Source: Methylococcales bacterium (GTDB lineage Bacteria; Pseudomonadota; Gammaproteobacteria; Methylococcales; Methylomonadaceae). From it: a stretch of 64,000 bases of DNA. The number at the start of each line of letters is the position of its first letter. Positions within the stretch are counted from its first letter, which is position 1. A program made the position numbers and the translations under genes. The notes under the pieces were generated by a model. That model did no database searches and had not been told where the DNA came from. It saw only the letters and a list, made by a program, of their open reading frames with translations. Below are positions 19,746-26,792 of this stretch, in pieces. Where the stretch lies: the NCBI GenBank assembly GCA_026399075.1, contig JAPLRR010000059.1:1-64000 (forward strand), read 5' to 3'.

Positions 19746-19804
19746 AAGCTTTTTTGTGGTATTGGGTAGCAGATTGGCGAAAAACCGCAAAGGTGGCTGT
19801 CCGT

Positions 19805-20533
19805 TTAGATGTATAACGCCGCCATGCGCCGCCAATAATAGCCGCTATGCGCCCTGTCATCCCACTTCAAAAATTGGTGGTTGACTCCTTTTTCGGCCAG
19901 AATCCCGCTTAGCTGCTCATTGTTTTGTAAAAACGGGTCTTCTTTGCCGATCACCATAACAATATCCATTTCCCTTAATTTGTTTAAGCGCCAAGAACAA
20001 TCCAGGCCCGGCAAAAAATGGCTGGGGGTATGAAAATAAATATCGTCATTATAATAACCGTCGAACAAGTCGTTAAAGCTCTCGACACTCAAGGTCAAAT
20101 CATAACGCCCAGAAAAGGCCACCAGTTTTTTAAAAAACTGCGGATAACGGAAAGCAATATTGGCAGCATGAAAAGCGCCTAAACTCAAGCCATGGGAAAT
20201 CACACATTCATTTTGGTTTTTGCTTTGCATAAACGGCATCACCTCATTGAGGATGTATTCCTCAAAATCGATGTGGCGCTGGATACGCCCGGACGGATGC
20301 GCCCAACGGCAATATAAACTTTCCGCATCGACACTATCCACACAATAAAGCTGCAACCAGCCCTGCGCTATCTTCTCCTTTAAAACGTCGACTATGCCTA
20401 ATTTTTCATATTCATAAAACCGTCCGAAGCGGGTTGGAAACACCAACACCTTGGCGCCGGCATGGCCGAACACCAACAACTCCATATCCCGCTGCAACCT
20501 TTCGCTCCACCATTTGTGATATTCGCGGTTCAT
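19805..20533 (-). CDS. Esterase family alpha/beta-hydrolase (EstA/PHB-depolymerase type)
   Basis: A 242-residue cytoplasmic protein (no signal peptide) of the putative-esterase family related to esterase D and mycolyltransferases. It opens with NREYHKWWSERLQRDMELLVFG. The nucleophile motif is HGLSLGAFHA, and FPTRFGRFYEYE precedes it. The C-terminal KWDDRAHSGYYW probably supplies the acid and histidine of the triad. Short proteins of this type are often annotated as esterases of unknown substrate. It follows the AXE-like esterase by 27 bp on the same strand, so the two are probably co-transcribed. Confidence 0.82.
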   Translation of the reverse strand: MNREYHKWWSERLQRDMELLVFGHAGAKVLVFPTRFGRFYEYEKLGIVDVLKEKIAQGWLQLYCVDSVDAESLYCRWAHPSGRIQRHIDFEEYILNEVMPFMQSKNQNECVISHGLSLGAFHAANIAFRYPQFFKKLVAFSGRYDLTLSVESFNDLFDGYYNDDIYFHTPSHFLPGLDCSWRLNKLREMDIVMVIGKEDPFLQNNEQLSGILAEKGVNHQFLKWDDRAHSGYYWRRMAALYI

Positions 20534-20560
20534 TTAAAAATCCTGTCTCTGTCCATTACA

Positions 20561-21544
20561 TTATTCGCTAAGCGGGGCAAAAAAAATCTTAAGTGCATTG
20601 ATAAGCTCGGCCTCCTGATGGGCTTGGTTACGGTAAACATGATGCCCGGCATCTAAAATGAACAGCTGTTTTTCGCCAGCCAAGGCGTTGTAAATGGCAA
20701 ATTGCCCAGGCGGCGCAACACAGGGGTCATATTTTGCACAAGCACATAACACGGGCATGGTGATGCGTTTTGCAGCCACAGCCGCATCATAAAAACGCAA
20801 TACCCTAAGCGTCTGCTTTTTGTGGCCCAGATAGTAGCGCTGCAAACTGTGGGCGCTGCCATTGCTGGCCAAGCGCAAACGCAAGGGCTGGTGGCCAAAA
20901 GTGGCGATATTCAAGTGGCCACGGCTGATGCGACGCTCCCAAGCCAAAGCCAAAGCCCCTATGCCACCGCCAAAACTGATGCCCAAATAGCCTAAACGGC
21001 CCGCTGTCTCAGGAAACAAGCCCAGCATGGCTGTGGTCGCAAGCCACACATCTTCAACACAGCCGCCCAAAACATAGCGGTTTTTATCGTTGATATAGTG
21101 CAGCACATGCCAATTGGGTTCGGAAGAAATCGGCGGCCTGGCACTCAGCCCCAAACCCCGAAAACACGGGAACAACAAGGCGGCATCGTGGAACGGCAAA
21201 TGAAAATCCGGGCCATCACGTCCACCATAACCATGGCCAATAATAAACCCCCGCTTGACCACGCCAGAAACCGGCACCAACAACCAGCCCCGGATAGGGA
21301 AATTATCAGTCGATGTATAGCGTATGGCAAACACCCGCCAGCCATGCTGGTTTTCATGGAGCAAGGTCAACTGGGGCGCGGCATCCACTGCCAAGGCATG
21401 TTGGTAACGGGCCAGCCAAAACGCGTCAAAGCCCTGGGGTTCCTTAGGTGTAGGCACAGCCAGCAATTGCTTGAGCGTATAGCCATAAGTCGGGTCAAAA
21501 TTGTAGTTTACGGCGTCCAAAACGCGGCTATTGTCGTCAGACAT
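20561..21544 (-). CDS. Acetyl xylan esterase-like hydrolase
   Basis: A 327-residue alpha/beta-hydrolase of the AXE1/cephalosporin-C deacetylase type, carbohydrate esterase family 7-like. Evidence is the N-terminal FDAFW motif region, WLLVPVSGVVKRGFIIGHGYGGRDG, the nucleophile motif LGYLGISFGGGIGALA, and a C-terminal LDAGHHVYRNQ with the catalytic histidine. No signal peptide is seen, so a small soluble acetylated substrate in the cytoplasm is likely. A GAGGAG ribosome-binding site precedes the ATG. It is the first of an apparent two-gene operon with the next esterase. Confidence 0.85.
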   Translation of the reverse strand: MSDDNSRVLDAVNYNFDPTYGYTLKQLLAVPTPKEPQGFDAFWLARYQHALAVDAAPQLTLLHENQHGWRVFAIRYTSTDNFPIRGWLLVPVSGVVKRGFIIGHGYGGRDGPDFHLPFHDAALLFPCFRGLGLSARPPISSEPNWHVLHYINDKNRYVLGGCVEDVWLATTAMLGLFPETAGRLGYLGISFGGGIGALALAWERRISRGHLNIATFGHQPLRLRLASNGSAHSLQRYYLGHKKQTLRVLRFYDAAVAAKRITMPVLCACAKYDPCVAPPGQFAIYNALAGEKQLFILDAGHHVYRNQAHQEAELINALKIFFAPLSE

Positions 21545-22004
21545 CGGCTCCTCTTACTAAAACGCTTCTTTATAACACACAGTTTATGACAGGATTATTT
21601 ATGGCCAGCACTGCATCAGCCAACCATCCATCATTTTTCAGTGCGGATTACCAAGATTAAAAAACCGCCTATTGTAGCCCGTTAGGGCCAAAGATGTAAA
21701 AGCATTGCCTACACAGCTATATCACGCAGGGGCACAACGGCTTTAGGCGCAGGAGCGCAAGGGCTTCAGACCTTGCCGTGTTGGCGATGAAACCACTTGC
21801 CCCTTAACGGTAGGCCGGAATAAGGCAGTTTGAACGCAAGTGAAAACTGCCGTTTCCGGCACACCGTGCAACCGCTACGCTATGCTTCGTGAAAACACAT
21901 GCCTTATCGCTTCCAGGAACTACTCGCCTCCTGTCTCTCAGCGAGTGTGCAATTCATCGCTTGGACAACATAAACTAAATCGCACGTTTGTGGAGTAGTT
22001 TTTG
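21545..22004. other. Intergenic region at left edge of accessory islet
   Basis: This 460-bp stretch separates the esterase genes from a run of tiny plus-strand genes. It contains no gene I can support. It does contain one strong double-stem hairpin (listed separately). Confidence 0.5.
21814..21860. repeat. Strong palindromic hairpin (REP-like)
   Basis: Two stacked stems: GCCGGAA (21814-21820) pairs with TTCCGGC (21854-21860), and GGCAGTTT (21824-21831) pairs with AAACTGCC (21844-21851). Only small internal bulges separate them. It is compact, GC-rich and intergenic, as is typical of dispersed REP/MITE-type units, and it lies at the left edge of the islet of tiny genes. Confidence 0.65.
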
Positions 22005-22121
22005 ATGGGTCTAGAATTTTATTTAGGCTTTGCTAGCTCAACTTATGCAATTGTTTTAGGTATATTTGTATCTTTAAAACCCGTTAGGCATCAAGATGGC
22101 GTAAAGTCTTGCGTCAAATAG
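22005..22121 (+). CDS. 38-residue putative membrane peptide
   Basis: This 38-codon reading frame begins with an ATG nine bases after a GGAG. It encodes a peptide whose residues about 4-24 are hydrophobic (FYLGFASSTYAIVLGIFV), followed by a short polar tail with two cationic groups. It sits 45 bp upstream of the next small gene on the same strand. It could be a real microprotein, possibly a holin-like or toxin-like peptide, or chance coding. Conservation would decide. Confidence 0.35.
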   Translation: MGLEFYLGFASSTYAIVLGIFVSLKPVRHQDGVKSCVK

Positions 22122-22166
22122 GATGTCTAAATATACTTAGCCCTTTCTACTTTCATCGAGAACATT

Positions 22167-22529
22167 ATGGCGCTCAGTAGCTCAGTTCAAATCTCCACCA
22201 AAGTCGCAGGAAGAGAACTTCTTACTTCCGGCGTCGTTCACTTTGAAGGCGAACACCAAGTAGCAGTCACGATAGATGACCTGAAATTCGTCTTCGAATT
22301 CAAGCGTGATGATGGCAATCCACGATATGTCGGAAGGCTTGAGGGTGATGTACTCTATTTTGAACTCTATAACCACAAAAATTCTTTGGGCGAGGGATTG
22401 CTTGCGCCGCTAGACATTGCCCAACTAAATAGTCGCGCCCTTTCGTTCACATACTTTACAAATACTGTGAATGCTGAAATGAACTCTAGACGTTTCGAAT
22501 ATGCGTTTTACTTGGATGAAGTAAAGTGA
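22167..22529 (+). CDS. Uncharacterised 120-residue protein, first gene of a pair
   Basis: A soluble, mostly beta-strand-looking protein (GVVHFEGEHQVAVTIDDLKFVFEFKRDD and FTYFTNTVNAEMNSRRFEYAFYLDEV), with no signal peptide. I recall a similar DUF (possibly DUF6864) but cannot confirm it. Its stop overlaps the GTG start of the next gene (GTGA), so the two are translationally coupled. Base composition is more AT-rich than the flanking housekeeping genes, suggesting acquisition. One hypothesis is that it senses or restrains the membrane protein encoded next. Function is unknown. Confidence 0.65.
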   Translation: MALSSSVQISTKVAGRELLTSGVVHFEGEHQVAVTIDDLKFVFEFKRDDGNPRYVGRLEGDVLYFELYNHKNSLGEGLLAPLDIAQLNSRALSFTYFTNTVNAEMNSRRFEYAFYLDEVK

Positions 22530-22864
22530 GTAACAATATCCCTAATCAGTTCATAAAGCCTGAGAATACAGAAAGAAGCCAAAATAACAAAATAACAGGC
22601 AAGAAGGTTTCCGGTTCCCCTACTGAAGGAAAAATCACGGCGACTATCGGTGTCGGCGAAAACGCAAAGAACTCATTCATTTGGGTAACCATCAAGTGGA
22701 GCTTTCTTATCGGCGCCGCTACCACTCTGGCTATCTACTTTCGACCAACTTATTGTCAGGCTGAGTTGCAAGGCAATTTGCTTGACGACATTAAATCTAC
22801 GTGGTCTATTTTTATGCCAGTGATTACCCTTGCTCTCGGGTATACGTTTGGCAAAGGTAATTGA
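22526..22864 (+). CDS. Small two-span membrane protein, second gene of the pair
   Basis: A 112-residue product with a polar, asparagine- and lysine-rich N-terminal half (about residues 1-48) followed by two hydrophobic segments, at about 50-70 (FIWVTIKWSFLIGAATTLAIYF) and about 92-108. It starts at a GTG overlapping the preceding stop codon by four bases. Small two-span proteins paired with a soluble partner are common as effectors in toxin-antitoxin and phage-defence modules, but nothing in the sequence proves this. I do not recognise the family. Confidence 0.6.
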   Translation: MSNNIPNQFIKPENTERSQNNKITGKKVSGSPTEGKITATIGVGENAKNSFIWVTIKWSFLIGAATTLAIYFRPTYCQAELQGNLLDDIKSTWSIFMPVITLALGYTFGKGN

Positions 22865-23205
22865 AATACTTACCAACCAAAAAATAACCGGGATCAGCTC
22901 AACAGGCTGGGCACATGCTGTTTGTGCCCACGCGCAAATATTAGGGTACGGATAGAATTGCTGGTCGCCATGTGGAAAGCCAGATAGGTCGGATTAGCGA
23001 TAGCGTAACCCGACACATCGAAGCCATAAATTGTCGGGTTACGGCTAGCGCCTAACCTGGTCTACACGCTAAATTTTTTTGAGGGGGGGGATTTAAATGA
23101 AAACGGGTATTCCCTGCCCATAAGTTTTTTTGTTGATGATTAACTGCTCATCAAGTCCTAATGCTTTAATGTATAAACTGAAAGCCACCAAATTAAATAT
23201 ACCAA
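22865..23205. other. Intergenic region between the two small-gene pairs
   Basis: This 341-bp gap has no coding sequence I can support. It contains a dispersed-type hairpin repeat (22984-23064) and a run of eight G residues near 23084. Confidence 0.45.
22984..23064. repeat. Imperfect long hairpin repeat
   Basis: The left arm (TAGGTCGGATTAGCGATAGC, from about 22985, continuing GTAACCCGACA) pairs with the right arm TGTCGGGTTACGGCTAGCG and CCTAACCTGGTCTA (23032-23064), with a loop near 23016-23031. This sequence type, with GTCGGATTAGCG/CGCTAACCCGAC arms, is a widely dispersed intergenic repeat in gammaproteobacteria, to my knowledge. Here it separates the two small-gene pairs. Confidence 0.65.
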
Positions 23206-23442
23206 ATGGATTTTGAAATTATAAGCGAAATCAAATATCCTGAAACTTTCGCCCGTGGCTCTGGTATTCGGGAGCTGGCTAGGCTCCAAAGGATTTATGG
23301 AATGGGCATGTGGCGCAAACGTAAAGGTTTTGCCACTGTGCGCTTGCAAGACGGTTCAATTCGTGAAGCTGAAATTCATTGGTATGAGGCAAACGGTGTT
23401 GGTAAACGGGAATTTAAAATTAAACGCTATATTGGTATTTAG
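23206..23442 (+). CDS. Small basic protein, first gene of a conserved-looking pair
   Basis: A 78-residue basic protein: EIISEIKYPETFARGSGI, then IRELARLQRIYGMGMWRKRKG, then a strand-rich C-terminus (FATVRLQDGSIREAEIHWYEA) ending in a lysine-rich KREFKIKRYIGI. I recall similar proteins in cyanobacteria and other bacteria paired with a protein like the one encoded next, but I cannot verify this here. It ends two bases before the next ATG. The pairing and size resemble a toxin-antitoxin or small regulatory module. Function is not known. Confidence 0.65.
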   Translation: MDFEIISEIKYPETFARGSGIRELARLQRIYGMGMWRKRKGFATVRLQDGSIREAEIHWYEANGVGKREFKIKRYIGI

Positions 23443-23444
23443 AT

Positions 23445-23669
23445 ATGAAAGAACATGAATTTGCTATTTGCGTGAATAATCAGGGATATGAAGTATCATT
23501 AGAAACGAGGAAGCTTTATGAGATGTTACCTGATGATGATGCGGAAAGACACGGTCAAATCCGTGTTATTGATGAATCAGGTGAAGATTATCTTTATCCT
23601 GCGGTGCTATTTGATTGTATTGTTCTTCCAATCCAAACGATTGAACGGGTTTTCCATGTAAAAGTCTAA
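23445..23669 (+). CDS. Small acidic protein, second gene of the pair
   Basis: A 74-residue acidic protein with the motif YEVSLETRKLYEMLPDDDA and a VIDESGEDYLYPAVLF core. It begins two bases after the stop of the preceding small basic protein gene, so they form one unit. One basic and one acidic partner would suit a complex. The ESGEDYLYP motif is one I associate with a widespread uncharacterised family that always occurs in such pairs; that is from memory, not shown here. Confidence 0.65.
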   Translation: MKEHEFAICVNNQGYEVSLETRKLYEMLPDDDAERHGQIRVIDESGEDYLYPAVLFDCIVLPIQTIERVFHVKV

Positions 23670-23840
23670 GCCAAGGTTCCAGCGGTGCTTCGCTATCGCT
23701 CAGCCTGCATAGCTTTGCCTTAAGCGTTCTTGGCTGGACATGCTGTTCGTACCTAGTACCCATCGGCTTTGTATCAACTGACCACACACCACATAAACCA
23801 GCTTAGCTTTAAACAAACCTTACCCAACGGGGATGACAGT

Positions 23841-24026
23841 ATGAATAATTACGAACACAGCAAAAAAGCCCGGCGTGTGGCATCGGTGGTTTATTTATTG
23901 ATTATGGCGGTGATATTGGGCGGGACGTATTTGTCCAACCAACAAAAAGAACTGGCTGCACAATCCGCAAAAGAAGCGGCCTTAGTGACCGCCGCCCCTG
24001 CGGTGGTGCCAGATGCCCTGAAATAA
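23841..24026 (+). CDS. Small single-span membrane protein, 61 aa
   Basis: The ATG at 23841 has a GGGGA ribosome-binding site seven bases upstream. The product has a polar basic N-terminus (MNNYEHSKKARR), one membrane span (about residues 15-33, VVYLLIMAVILGGTYL) and an alanine/valine-rich C-terminal tail. An in-frame TTG or ATG further upstream would add 24 residues but lacks a ribosome-binding site. It converges with gpsA. Function is unknown. Confidence 0.55.
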   Translation: MNNYEHSKKARRVASVVYLLIMAVILGGTYLSNQQKELAAQSAKEAALVTAAPAVVPDALK

Positions 24027-24090
24027 AAGGGATTTGGCGACTGCTTTTCATCTAAGGTACGCGCAGCGTACCTACAACCCCGCAACAAAC

Positions 24091-25092
24091 TCAAGACTCG
24101 GCTTTTTGTTCCCGCGCCAATAAGTTTTGTACTGCCGTCAGCGGGTTCAAGCCTTCGTATAAGACTTTGTAGGTTTGTTCGGTAATCGGCATGTCTATGC
24201 CGTATTTTTTTGCCAACAAATGGGTTTCTTTGGCGGCGGCAACACCTTCTATCTCTTGGCCTATGGCTTGGGTGGCGGCCAGGCGGTCTTTGCCTAAACC
24301 TAAGGCCAGACCAAAGCGGCGGTTGCGGGATTGGTTGTCTGTGCAGGTTAAGATAAGATCCCCCAAACCCGCCAAGCCCATAAAGGTTTCTTGTTTGCCG
24401 CCCAAGCAAACCCCTAAGCGGATGGTTTCGTTCAGGCCACGGGTAATCAAAGCGGCCCTTGTATTCGCGCCAAAGCCTAAGCCATCGGCGATACCTGCGG
24501 CGATGGCCAAGACATTTTTGACCGCGCCCCCCACTTCCACGCCGATCACATCTGAACTGGTATAGGTACGGAATTGGCCGCCGTGCAAAATATCCGCCAG
24601 TTGTTTGGCAAAGTCGGGTTGTGCTGAGGCAATGGTGATGGCGGTAGGTAAATTGGCGGCGACTTCGCTGGCGAATGTAGGGCCGGAAAGGATGGCGGCG
24701 GGCGTATCTGGGCCGATAATGTCAGCGACGATTTCATGTAGCAAACAGCCGTCGTCGGGATTGAAACCTTTGCTGGCCCAAGCTATTTTTACCTTATCGG
24801 ACAAATAGGGCTTAAGCTGGAGCAAGGTGTTCTTGAATGCGTGGCTAGGCACACAAACCAGTAACAAATCGCTAAACGCCGCGACTTCAGCCAAGTTGGC
24901 CGTTACGGTGAGATTGGTGGGGAAGCTGTGGTTGGGCAGATAGCGTTGGTTTTGCCGGTCTTGATGCAACGCGGCTATATGCTGGGGGTTATGCCCCCAT
25001 AACAAGGTTTGGCAGCCATTTCTGGCTGCCAATAATGCCAAGGCCGTGCCCCAAGAGCCAGCCCCCAATAGGGCTACTTTTTGAGTATCCAC
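24091..25092 (-). CDS. gpsA: Glycerol-3-phosphate dehydrogenase [NAD(P)+]
   Basis: Reduces dihydroxyacetone phosphate to sn-glycerol 3-phosphate for phospholipid synthesis. The 333-residue length is standard. Visible are the N-terminal nucleotide-binding GAGSWGTALA, LSGPTFASEVA, and the catalytic lysine region GVEVGGAVKNVLAIAAGI, with FGANTRAALITRGL further on. It is the last gene of the block rhodanese-secB-gpsA, five bases after secB, the order also found in E. coli. Confidence 0.97.
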   Translation of the reverse strand: MDTQKVALLGAGSWGTALALLAARNGCQTLLWGHNPQHIAALHQDRQNQRYLPNHSFPTNLTVTANLAEVAAFSDLLLVCVPSHAFKNTLLQLKPYLSDKVKIAWASKGFNPDDGCLLHEIVADIIGPDTPAAILSGPTFASEVAANLPTAITIASAQPDFAKQLADILHGGQFRTYTSSDVIGVEVGGAVKNVLAIAAGIADGLGFGANTRAALITRGLNETIRLGVCLGGKQETFMGLAGLGDLILTCTDNQSRNRRFGLALGLGKDRLAATQAIGQEIEGVAAAKETHLLAKKYGIDMPITEQTYKVLYEGLNPLTAVQNLLAREQKAES

Positions 25093-25097
25093 ACAGA

Positions 25098-25559
25098 TTA
25101 GTTGAGTGTTCCAGGCGCTTGTTGTTGTAACTGTTGCATGTGTTGGGCATAAAGGGCGTCAAAATTGACTGGTGCCAACAACAGTTGTGGGAAACCGCCT
25201 TTTGCAACCAATTCTGACACGGCTTCGCGGGCATAAGGGAACAGGATGTTAGGGCAAAAGCTTCCAACCATAGGCCCCATTTCTTGGTCGGTAAAACCCG
25301 CCAAGGCAAAAATGCCAGCTTGGTTGACTTCAACCAGATACGCGACGTTGCCACCACTTTTTACGGTGATGGTGACAGTCAGGACCACTTCGAACAACCC
25401 GTTTTCTAAGGTTTCAACGTGTGAACCTAAGTTAAAGTCTACGGAAGGCTCCCATTGTTCGGTAAAAATTTTTGGTGAGTTTGGGGTTTCAAAAGACAGG
25501 TCTTTGGTATAAATTTTTTGGATGGAAAATTGTTTTTCTACTGCTTGCTCTTCGGCCAT
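25098..25559 (-). CDS. secB: Protein-export chaperone SecB
   Basis: Tetrameric cytosolic chaperone that keeps exported proteins unfolded and hands them to SecA. The 153-residue product shows the family's QKIYTKDLSFETPNSP strand, the acidic SecA-binding surface and the conserved CPNILFPYARE segment followed by the GFPQLLLAPVNFDALY helix region. A GAAAGAGCATC region precedes the ATG. It sits directly upstream of gpsA and downstream of the rhodanese gene. Confidence 0.97.
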   Translation of the reverse strand: MAEEQAVEKQFSIQKIYTKDLSFETPNSPKIFTEQWEPSVDFNLGSHVETLENGLFEVVLTVTITVKSGGNVAYLVEVNQAGIFALAGFTDQEMGPMVGSFCPNILFPYAREAVSELVAKGGFPQLLLAPVNFDALYAQHMQQLQQQAPGTLN

Positions 25560-25625
25560 GATGCTCTTTCTTTTATGTGTTTAGTGGTTGGTGGGCTTGA
25601 GTATGGGCTGCAATACAACGTCAAC

Positions 25626-26084
25626 TCAGGCAGCGGGTTTCGGTTTAAGCTTATTTTTGCTGGTGACTTTAACGGGGAATTTCTCGTTTTCCCACGCTTG
25701 CATGCCACCGGTGATGACAAAAACTTGCTCAAATCCGGCTTTGGTCAAAACTTTTCCAGCTGACGCGGAGCGGGTGCCTGATTGGCAGGCAATCAAAACC
25801 GGCTTGTTTTTATGGTCTGCTATTTTTATCAGGTCTTCGGCCAATTTGCCTAAAGGCATGTTTAAAGCATGTTCAATATGGCTATGGATAAATTCATGCG
25901 GTTCACGGACATCAATAACCAAAGTGTCGGTGTCGTTCATTTTGGCGACGGCCAGCAAAGGTGAAACCTCGCCAAACTTTTTAAAAGCCGCATCAAACGC
26001 TTCCTGGATCAATAAATAAGTGACCACTGCCAAGGCAAGTGACAAAATGTAATGGTTTAAAATAAATTCTATGTAACGATCCAT
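25626..26084 (-). CDS. Membrane-anchored rhodanese-like protein (YibN type)
   Basis: A 152-residue protein with one N-terminal membrane span (about residues 8-25) and a single rhodanese domain with active-site loop CQSGTRSAS. The nucleophilic cysteine would carry persulfide sulfur. The DVREPHEFIHSHIEHALNMPLG element is also typical. The start at MDRYIEF matches the layout of E. coli YibN; an in-frame upstream start at 26144 would overlap the ArsR gene. It lies between an ArsR-type regulator and secB-gpsA. It may transfer sulfur or detoxify reactive sulfur at the membrane face; this is inferred from the domain and the neighbouring regulator. Confidence 0.88.
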   Translation of the reverse strand: MDRYIEFILNHYILSLALAVVTYLLIQEAFDAAFKKFGEVSPLLAVAKMNDTDTLVIDVREPHEFIHSHIEHALNMPLGKLAEDLIKIADHKNKPVLIACQSGTRSASAGKVLTKAGFEQVFVITGGMQAWENEKFPVKVTSKNKLKPKPAA

Positions 26085-26118
26085 GGAGTTTGTATCTAGG
26101 TTAGGTGGAGGTAAGGTG

Positions 26119-26433
26119 TCAGCCGACGGTACAAAAAACGTCACGCATCATTTTGATGAGCTGTAACATCCGTTCGTCGTCAATATAGTAATAAACCCGG
26201 TTGGCTTCTTTTTTGGAGCCTAAAATGTTTTTTTCGCGCAATATGGACAAATGCTGGGAAATATTGCTTTGGCTAGTCCCGACTTGCTCAACAATGTCTT
26301 GGACGCTGACTTTATTATTGCCAAGGACGCATAAGATTTTTAACCGTAATGGATGGGACATGGCTTTTAAGCAGCGGGCCGCCCTGACGATATCGGTATC
26401 GTCATATAAAATAGAATGGTCTTTTGTGTCCAT
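26119..26433 (-). CDS. ArsR-family repressor, SqrR/BigR-like dithiol sensor
   Basis: A 104-residue winged helix-turn-helix regulator. The DNA-reading helix is in SVQDIVEQVGTSQSNISQHLSILRE. The metal-binding ELCVCDLC box of ArsR/SmtB is missing. Instead there are cysteines at 35 (RLKILCVL) and 101 (MRDVFC), 66 residues apart, the same spacing and context as Cys41 and Cys107 of the persulfide sensor SqrR and the related BigR/YgaV. Hence a persulfide-responsive repressor is likely. It is followed 34 bp on by a rhodanese gene. The ATG at 26433 was preferred to a start at 26517, because an operator-like inverted repeat overlaps the latter region. Confidence 0.85.
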   Translation of the reverse strand: MDTKDHSILYDDTDIVRAARCLKAMSHPLRLKILCVLGNNKVSVQDIVEQVGTSQSNISQHLSILREKNILGSKKEANRVYYYIDDERMLQLIKMMRDVFCTVG

Positions 26434-26500
26434 GGTGCGTCTTAATGCTACGGGTTTAGGGTGGCTTAATTGAAGTTTAAGAACCCATGAAGAATTATTT

Positions 26501-26524
26501 ATACACACCGTTGCCAACGTGTAT
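26501..26524 (-). promoter_or_regulatory. Candidate operator/promoter of the ArsR-rhodanese genes
   Basis: ATACAC (26501-26506) and GTGTAT (26519-26524) form an inverted repeat spaced by 12 bases, with inner GTTG/CAAC also symmetric. Read on the minus strand it overlaps a TATAAA-like -10 element about 70 bases before the ArsR ATG. ArsR-family operators are imperfect inverted repeats of this size, so autoregulation is plausible. This is inference. Confidence 0.4.
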
Positions 26525-26792
26525 TAATATAATGTTTATTGCCTGTTTACCAAAACGGACAAATCTAACAAAATGATACCTTATTTTCAAGCATTTTGGG
26601 TAATGCTTAATGCAGGCGCGTTGGTATTCGGGCTGTTCCCTGCTAGCCTTTGCCACTTTTTACCGTGCAAGACCCGATAAGCCCTTAAGGTATAGCCTTG
26701 TTTTTTGGCAATGTTTATAGTTTCAAGAAACCCTGCCGCACTAGCCTAGTGTTAGTACCGATTTTATTTTTGTATGTGGAGTTAAGTAAAAA

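Noticed and set aside
23891-24409. A 172-codon minus-strand frame with arginine/proline-rich product
   Set aside because: It is an out-of-frame shadow of gpsA and the small membrane protein gene.
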